Shown piece after piece: positions 4,369 to 7,976 of a stretch of 7,976 nucleotides of DNA; position 1 is the stretch's first letter; every line of letters begins with the position of its first letter. Source of the DNA: an archaeon (GTDB lineage: Archaea; Thermoproteota; Bathyarchaeia; TCS64); assembly GCA_020444005.1 (NCBI GenBank), contig JAHLLU010000084.1, forward strand, positions 1 through 7,976, read 5' to 3'. The position numbers and the translations under genes were made by a program. The notes under the pieces were generated by a model. It was not told the origin of the DNA and made no database searches. It worked only from the letters and a program-made list of their open reading frames with translations.

Positions 4369-6192
4369 TTGTGTGGAATTTTTGGATGCATATTACGTGA
4401 AGGACAGGCTGTAAAACTCATCAACGACGGCTTAAAACGACTAGAATACAGGGGTTATGACAGTACAGGCGTCGCAATAATAAATAACAACCAGATGGAG
4501 GTCCGCAAGGACAAGGGCAGAATAGAGGAAGTAATGAACGGCCTCCGTATACTGGATATGCCGGGTAAGATCGGTGTAGGGCATACTCGTTGGGCTACTC
4601 ATGGTGCCCCTGCGATGGAGAACGCGCACCCTCATACTGATGAGAGTGAATCTATTGCGGTTATCCATAATGGGGTTATAGAGAATTATCTTGAGCTCAA
4701 GGACGAGATGATCGAGAAAGGGCACATATTCAAGTCACGCACAGACACAGAGGTCTTGGCTCATCTTCTTGAAGATGAGATGAAGACTGATATTGGTCTC
4801 CAAGGCGCGATGCTCAGGGTTCTCCGGCGAATAAAAGGCAGCTATGCTTTCGTCGTGTTGAGTACATATGAACCAGATAAAATATACTGTGCACGTAACG
4901 AGAGCCCACTGGTTCTCGGGGTCTCTGAGAATGGCACATTCTGCGCATCAGATGTACCCGCATTATTACCATATACAAACCAGGTGAACTATCTACGGAA
5001 CGGCGAGATGGCTATACTCAGCCTTGAAGGGTACAAGATAGTCAAGATCAGTGATGGTACTGAGGTTGAGCGTCCCACACAGGAGATCACATGGAGCCCC
5101 GAGATGGCGGAAAAACAAGGCTATACTCATTACATGTTAAAGGAGATCCATGAACAACCAACTAGTCTAAGAAACGGTCTACGACTGCAAGAAAGATATC
5201 TCGATCTATTAACTCAATTTTTAGACCGTGGCAAAGAGGTGTTCCTTGTAGCCGCGGGAACAAGCTTCCACAGTTGTCTAGCGGGGTCTTATCTGTTCAG
5301 TAAGTTGGCTCGTTTAACCACATTCCCTGTGGTATCCAGTGAGTTCATGGAACGATATGGTTCCACAGTTGGAATCGACTCGATTATTTTGACTGTGAGC
5401 CAGAGTGGTGAGACATATGATACCTTGAAGGCGATTGATCATGCTCGTATGCGGGCGTCAACTGTGCTTGGTGTCACGAATACCGTCGGCTCTACGTTGA
5501 CTCGTGTTGCTCGTGCTTATCTGATTCAGCAGAGTGGTCCCGAGATCGGTGTTGCAGCTACAAAGACCTTCACTTCACAGGTGTTGGTGCTTTCTCAGAT
5601 GGCGCTACGTTTGGCTAAGAATCGTGGTAAGTTGAGCCAGGATGAGCTTGATGATTATGATACAAAGCTTCACATGATTCCAGACTGGGTTGAGGAAACC
5701 ATTGAGGCAAATGAGGAAAAGATTAAGCAACTCGCTGAGGACAATTTGAATGAAGAATTGTTTGTTTTCCTAGGCAGGGGTATCAGTTCTGCTACCGCTA
5801 TGGAGGGTAGGTTGAAGCTGCTTGAGATCACATATGTGCCTTCACTGGCATACCCGGCTGGCGAAAGCAAACATGGCCCAATAAGCATCATTGAAGATGG
5901 GGTAACCTGTGTATTTGTCTGTCCACGAGGCGATACTAATAAGCACATGATTGGCAGCATCATGGAGATGAAGAGCCGTGGAGCGAAAATAGTGTCCATC
6001 TGTGAGGAGGGTGACGAGGATATCAAGCGCCTCAGTGATGATGTGATTGAGATGCCTAAGGGAATCCCTGAGGAGCTATCACCAATAGTGTATATCACTC
6101 CATTACAGTTGTTTGCTTATCACTTGGCTGTCTTGAAGGGACTTGATCCAGATAAGCCACGGAACCTCGCGAAGAGTGTTACGGTTCCCTAG
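4369..6192 (+). CDS. glmS: Glutamine–fructose-6-phosphate aminotransferase (isomerizing)
   Basis: GlmS makes glucosamine-6-phosphate from fructose-6-phosphate and glutamine, the first committed step to UDP-GlcNAc. The 607 residues are full length. The class II amidotransferase domain (about 1-220) has Cys2 in MCGIFGC, HTRWATHG with Arg74 and Trp75, HNGVIENY with Asn101/Gly102, and TDTE with Asp126. SIS domain 1 has AAGTS (295-299), SQSGET (344-349) and AATKTFTSQ. SIS domain 2 has GRGISSATAMEG, Lys483, Glu486 and KHGP with His502. The end, PRNLAKSVTVP, carries catalytic Lys602. Positions track E. coli GlmS within one to three residues. The start must be TTG 4369, because the N-terminal cysteine is the nucleophile once Met is removed; GTG 4360 would bury it behind three residues. 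Two small departures: AGTS replaces the usual CGTS, and PSLAYPAGE replaces the common HAEAYPAGE. Codon style shifts to T-ending codons in the middle third. Confidence 0.98.
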   Translation: MCGIFGCILREGQAVKLINDGLKRLEYRGYDSTGVAIINNNQMEVRKDKGRIEEVMNGLRILDMPGKIGVGHTRWATHGAPAMENAHPHTDESESIAVIHNGVIENYLELKDEMIEKGHIFKSRTDTEVLAHLLEDEMKTDIGLQGAMLRVLRRIKGSYAFVVLSTYEPDKIYCARNESPLVLGVSENGTFCASDVPALLPYTNQVNYLRNGEMAILSLEGYKIVKISDGTEVERPTQEITWSPEMAEKQGYTHYMLKEIHEQPTSLRNGLRLQERYLDLLTQFLDRGKEVFLVAAGTSFHSCLAGSYLFSKLARLTTFPVVSSEFMERYGSTVGIDSIILTVSQSGETYDTLKAIDHARMRASTVLGVTNTVGSTLTRVARAYLIQQSGPEIGVAATKTFTSQVLVLSQMALRLAKNRGKLSQDELDDYDTKLHMIPDWVEETIEANEEKIKQLAEDNLNEELFVFLGRGISSATAMEGRLKLLEITYVPSLAYPAGESKHGPISIIEDGVTCVFVCPRGDTNKHMIGSIMEMKSRGAKIVSICEEGDEDIKRLSDDVIEMPKGIPEELSPIVYITPLQLFAYHLAVLKGLDPDKPRNLAKSVTVP

Positions 6193-6195
6193 CAC

Positions 6196-6230
6196 CCTTT
6201 TTTAAGCCCCAATGGGCATTTTTCTTTTGA
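6196..6230 (+). promoter_or_regulatory. glmS/sufS junction: T-runs, weak hairpin and TATA-like box
   Basis: The 44-base gap holds CTTTTTTAAG (about 6197-6206), a four-pair hairpin GCCC-CAAT-GGGC (6206-6217) and a second T-rich run (6219-6228). The T-runs with the small hairpin suit termination of glmS. The first T/A run is also a possible TATA box about 35 bases before the sufS TTG. No ribosome binding site is visible. Confidence 0.3.
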
Positions 6231-6236
6231 TATAAT

Positions 6237-7439
6237 TTGTTGGATGTTAAATCAATTCGTAAAGATTTCCCTATACTGGAACAGAATTTTATCTATCTTG
6301 ATAGTGCAGCGAGCAGCCTAACCCCTGAACAAGTGGTACTCAAGGAAATGGAGTTCTACCGAGGCTACAGGGCGAATGTTGAGCGAGGTGTACACCGATG
6401 GAGTCAAGAGGCAAGCGAGGAATACGAGAACGCCCATGAGGAGGCGGCCAAGTTTATCGGTGCCCCTAGCAAGGCAAACGTGGCGATGCTCAGGAACACA
6501 ACTGAGGGTATCAATCTTGTTGCGAATAGTCAGGACTGGAAGAAAACAGACAAAATCGTTACTAGTGTAATCGAACACCATAGCAACTTCATCACATGGC
6601 TAAGAGTACGTCAGAGGTACGGTACCAAGGTTGATGTTGTGAGATGTGATACAGAAGGTATTTTTGATCTAGCTGACTGGGAGAAAGCAATTGATGATGA
6701 TACTACACTTGTCGCTGTTACTCATGTATCAAACGTATTGGGCTGTATTGTGCCCATAAAAGAGATCATCGAGATCGCCCATGAGCACGGTGCAAAGGTA
6801 ATTGTGGATGGCGCTCAGGGAGTGCCTCATATTGAAACTGATGTCCAGAAGCTGGATGTGGATTTCCTAGCGTTTAGCGGACACAAGATGCTTGGACCCA
6901 CTGGCTCAGGTGGCTTGTATATTGCAGAGCATGAGATTGCCACAACTGAACCTCTCTGTATTGGTGGCGGTACCATCGCGGATGTAAGTATCGATGATTA
7001 TGTATTGGCTGTTCCACCCATGAAGTATGAGGCAGGTACCCCTGCAATCGCTCAGGTTATCGGCCTAGGTGAGGCTTGTAGATATCTGAAAAATGTTGGT
7101 ATGAAAAATATCGAAGAACATGATCTCAAACTAGCCAATAGATTACTAGATGGTTTGAGTGAGATTCCGGGTGTTGAAATCTATGGTCCAAAGGACCCCA
7201 AGCAGCGGGTTGGTTTGGCGACCTTCAACATTGGAGATATGAACCCCCATGATGTGGCTTTGACGCTGGATATGGAGTATGATGTGGCTACGCGTAGTGG
7301 TCATCACTGTGCCTTGCCTTTGATGAAGGAGCTTTATCATCTAAATCAGGGTAACGTCAGAGCTTCAACCTATCTCTATAACACCGTCGAGGAGATCGAT
7401 CATCTCATCTCGGCTGTTGAAGAGATAGCCAAGAACTAG
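6237..7439 (+). CDS. sufS: SufS/CsdA-type cysteine desulfurase
   Basis: This PLP-dependent group II cysteine desulfurase, 400 residues and full length, takes sulfur from cysteine as a persulfide for Fe-S cluster assembly. It has YLDSAASSLTP near the N-terminus (20-30), VIEHHSN with the PLP-stacking His (111-117), VIVDGAQGVPH with Asp191 and Gln194, and the Schiff-base Lys217 in FSGHKMLGPTG. Active-site Cys358 lies in RSGHHCALPLM, and Arg375 in NVRASTYLYNT binds the substrate carboxylate. The short RSGHHC loop is the SufS form, not the longer IscS loop. The start is TTG 6237 or the adjacent TTG 6240; ATG 6244 is out of frame and the conserved IRKDFPIL follows at once. There is no ribosome binding site. 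No SufBCD or SufE/U gene is in view. The following gene, of the cysteine synthase family, suggests coupled cysteine making and use. Confidence 0.96.
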   Translation: MLDVKSIRKDFPILEQNFIYLDSAASSLTPEQVVLKEMEFYRGYRANVERGVHRWSQEASEEYENAHEEAAKFIGAPSKANVAMLRNTTEGINLVANSQDWKKTDKIVTSVIEHHSNFITWLRVRQRYGTKVDVVRCDTEGIFDLADWEKAIDDDTTLVAVTHVSNVLGCIVPIKEIIEIAHEHGAKVIVDGAQGVPHIETDVQKLDVDFLAFSGHKMLGPTGSGGLYIAEHEIATTEPLCIGGGTIADVSIDDYVLAVPPMKYEAGTPAIAQVIGLGEACRYLKNVGMKNIEEHDLKLANRLLDGLSEIPGVEIYGPKDPKQRVGLATFNIGDMNPHDVALTLDMEYDVATRSGHHCALPLMKELYHLNQGNVRASTYLYNTVEEIDHLISAVEEIAKN

Positions 7440-7446
7440 CTTATCC

Positions 7447-7464
7447 TCTTTTTCTTTTATATTA
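7447..7464 (+). promoter_or_regulatory. T-run terminator of sufS and TATA box of the cysteine synthase gene
   Basis: TCTTTTTCTTTTATATTA combines a T-rich stretch after sufS with TTTTATATTA (7455-7464), a good TATA box. Its centre lies about 27 bases before ATG 7487, so transcription should begin at or next to the ATG. The pyrimidine-rich bases before the ATG hold no ribosome binding site, so the message is probably leaderless. Confidence 0.5.
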
Positions 7465-7486
7465 GAACCGTGTTTTTTCTTGTATC

Positions 7487-7976
7487 ATGAGCTATCTTAA
7501 CTCTATTCTAGAACGAATCGGCAACACGCCATTGATAAAACTTCAAAAGGTGGTTGAACCCGGTTCAGCTAATGTTTTTGTAAAACCAGAGTATTTGAAC
7601 CCGAGTGGAAGCCTGAAAGACCGTATCGCGATCGAGATGATCAGGGACGCCGAGGAACAAGGTTTACTGAAGCCCGGGTACACTATCATCGAGGCGAGCA
7701 CAGGCAACACCGGTACCGCGTTGAGCTTTGTGGGCACCCAGCTTGGTTATAATGTGGAGATCTATATGCCGGAGGGCATGACCCGGGAACGTATCAGGAT
7801 AATGGAGAATTATGGGGCGAAGGTCCATGAGCTACCCCTTGAGACGGGAGATGAGGGGAGTATCGCTGGCGCTGAGGTTGAGATAGATACCAGAATCAAG
7901 TGTCTTGAGATAGAGAAGAACAACTCAAAGGTTTGGTGGGCGCGGCAGTTCAGTAACCCTGCTAATACTCGTGCGC
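7487..7976 (+). CDS. Cysteine synthase-family PLP enzyme (3' end outside window)
   Basis: This is the first 163 codons of a fold-type II PLP enzyme of the cysteine synthase / cystathionine beta-synthase family. It makes cysteine from an activated serine (O-acetylserine, O-phosphoserine or serine) and sulfide, or condenses it with homocysteine. Visible motifs are IGNTPLIKL (11-19), NPSGSLKDR with the PLP lysine Lys44, and the phosphate-binding loop EASTGNTGTALS (69-80). YMPEGMTRERIRIMENYGAK follows, then RQFSNPANTRA near the cut. The loop reads ASTGNTGT where classical CysK has ATSGNTGI, so it belongs to a divergent branch, and the exact acceptor cannot be read from this part. The frame runs off the window without a stop. 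The gene starts 47 bases after sufS under its own probable promoter. A typical family member is about 300-330 residues, so roughly half is missing. Confidence 0.94.
   Translation, partial: MSYLNSILERIGNTPLIKLQKVVEPGSANVFVKPEYLNPSGSLKDRIAIEMIRDAEEQGLLKPGYTIIEASTGNTGTALSFVGTQLGYNVEIYMPEGMTRERIRIMENYGAKVHELPLETGDEGSIAGAEVEIDTRIKCLEIEKNNSKVWWARQFSNPANTRA

Noticed and set aside
5670..6098. Minus-strand open frame of 142 codons inside glmS
   Set aside because: It is wholly antisense to the conserved SIS2 domain, is Ser/Ile-rich without domain signals, and is explained by glmS codon use.
6318..6581. Minus-strand 87-codon frame and overlapping plus-strand 64-codon frame inside sufS
   Set aside because: Both are shadows of the strongly conserved SufS reading frame.
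1..7976. CRISPR arrays, insertion sequences, tRNA or rRNA genes, defence or toxin-antitoxin genes
   Set aside because: I looked on both strands for regularly spaced repeats, terminal inverted repeats, tRNA T-arm signatures and transposase or nuclease motifs and saw none; the gene content is housekeeping.

Overview
The window is an ordinary but gene-dense piece of an archaeal chromosome. The archaeal markers are an Alba chromatin protein, the eukaryote/archaea-type ribosomal protein eS26, a UPF0147 protein, TATA-like boxes about 26 bases before several starts, and a mix of GGTGA-type ribosome binding sites with apparently leaderless genes. eS26 is typical of the TACK and Asgard branches and is not expected in Euryarchaeota. 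The source is therefore probably a Bathyarchaeia-like, other TACK or Asgard archaeon; I cannot place it more finely from the sequence alone. I see no transposase, integrase, CRISPR array, tRNA or rRNA.

Layout. Bases 1-427 hold the 3' end of a class I glutamine amidotransferase. Bases 597-1083 hold a small nucleic-acid-binding operon (Alba, then a cold-shock-domain protein), followed by eS26 (1176-1409). A small five-cysteine protein (1406-1606, minus) converges on eS26. A HAD phosphatase (1685-2371) and a UPF0147 protein (2437-2706) follow. Next come two small uncharacterised membrane proteins (2825-3178 and 3239-3421). A minus-strand family 2 glycosyltransferase (3418-4248) converges on the second of these. 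The right half reads rightward: glmS (4369-6192), a SufS-type cysteine desulfurase (6237-7439) and a cysteine synthase-family gene cut off by the window end (7487-7976). No stretch longer than 300 bases lacks a gene; the longest gap is 428-596.

How the genes fit together. GlmS makes glucosamine-6-phosphate, the entry point to UDP-GlcNAc and surface or protein glycosylation. It is transcribed divergently from a glycosyltransferase, so a loose sugar/envelope theme is plausible. SufS and the cysteine synthase homologue form a sulfur pair: one would make cysteine and the other would take its sulfur for Fe-S clusters. Alba, the cold-shock protein and eS26 form an information-processing cluster.

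Main points of interest: several TTG starts, with the one in glmS forced by the N-terminal catalytic cysteine; a near-identical 15-base element before three separate genes; an Alba lacking the classic acetylated lysine and one nucleic-acid-contacting arginine; two convergent gene pairs that overlap by exactly four bases at their stop codons; and a marked shift in codon style between genes and inside glmS. I found no convincing undescribed multi-gene system. The best candidates for unknown biology are the two small membrane proteins and the five-cysteine protein.
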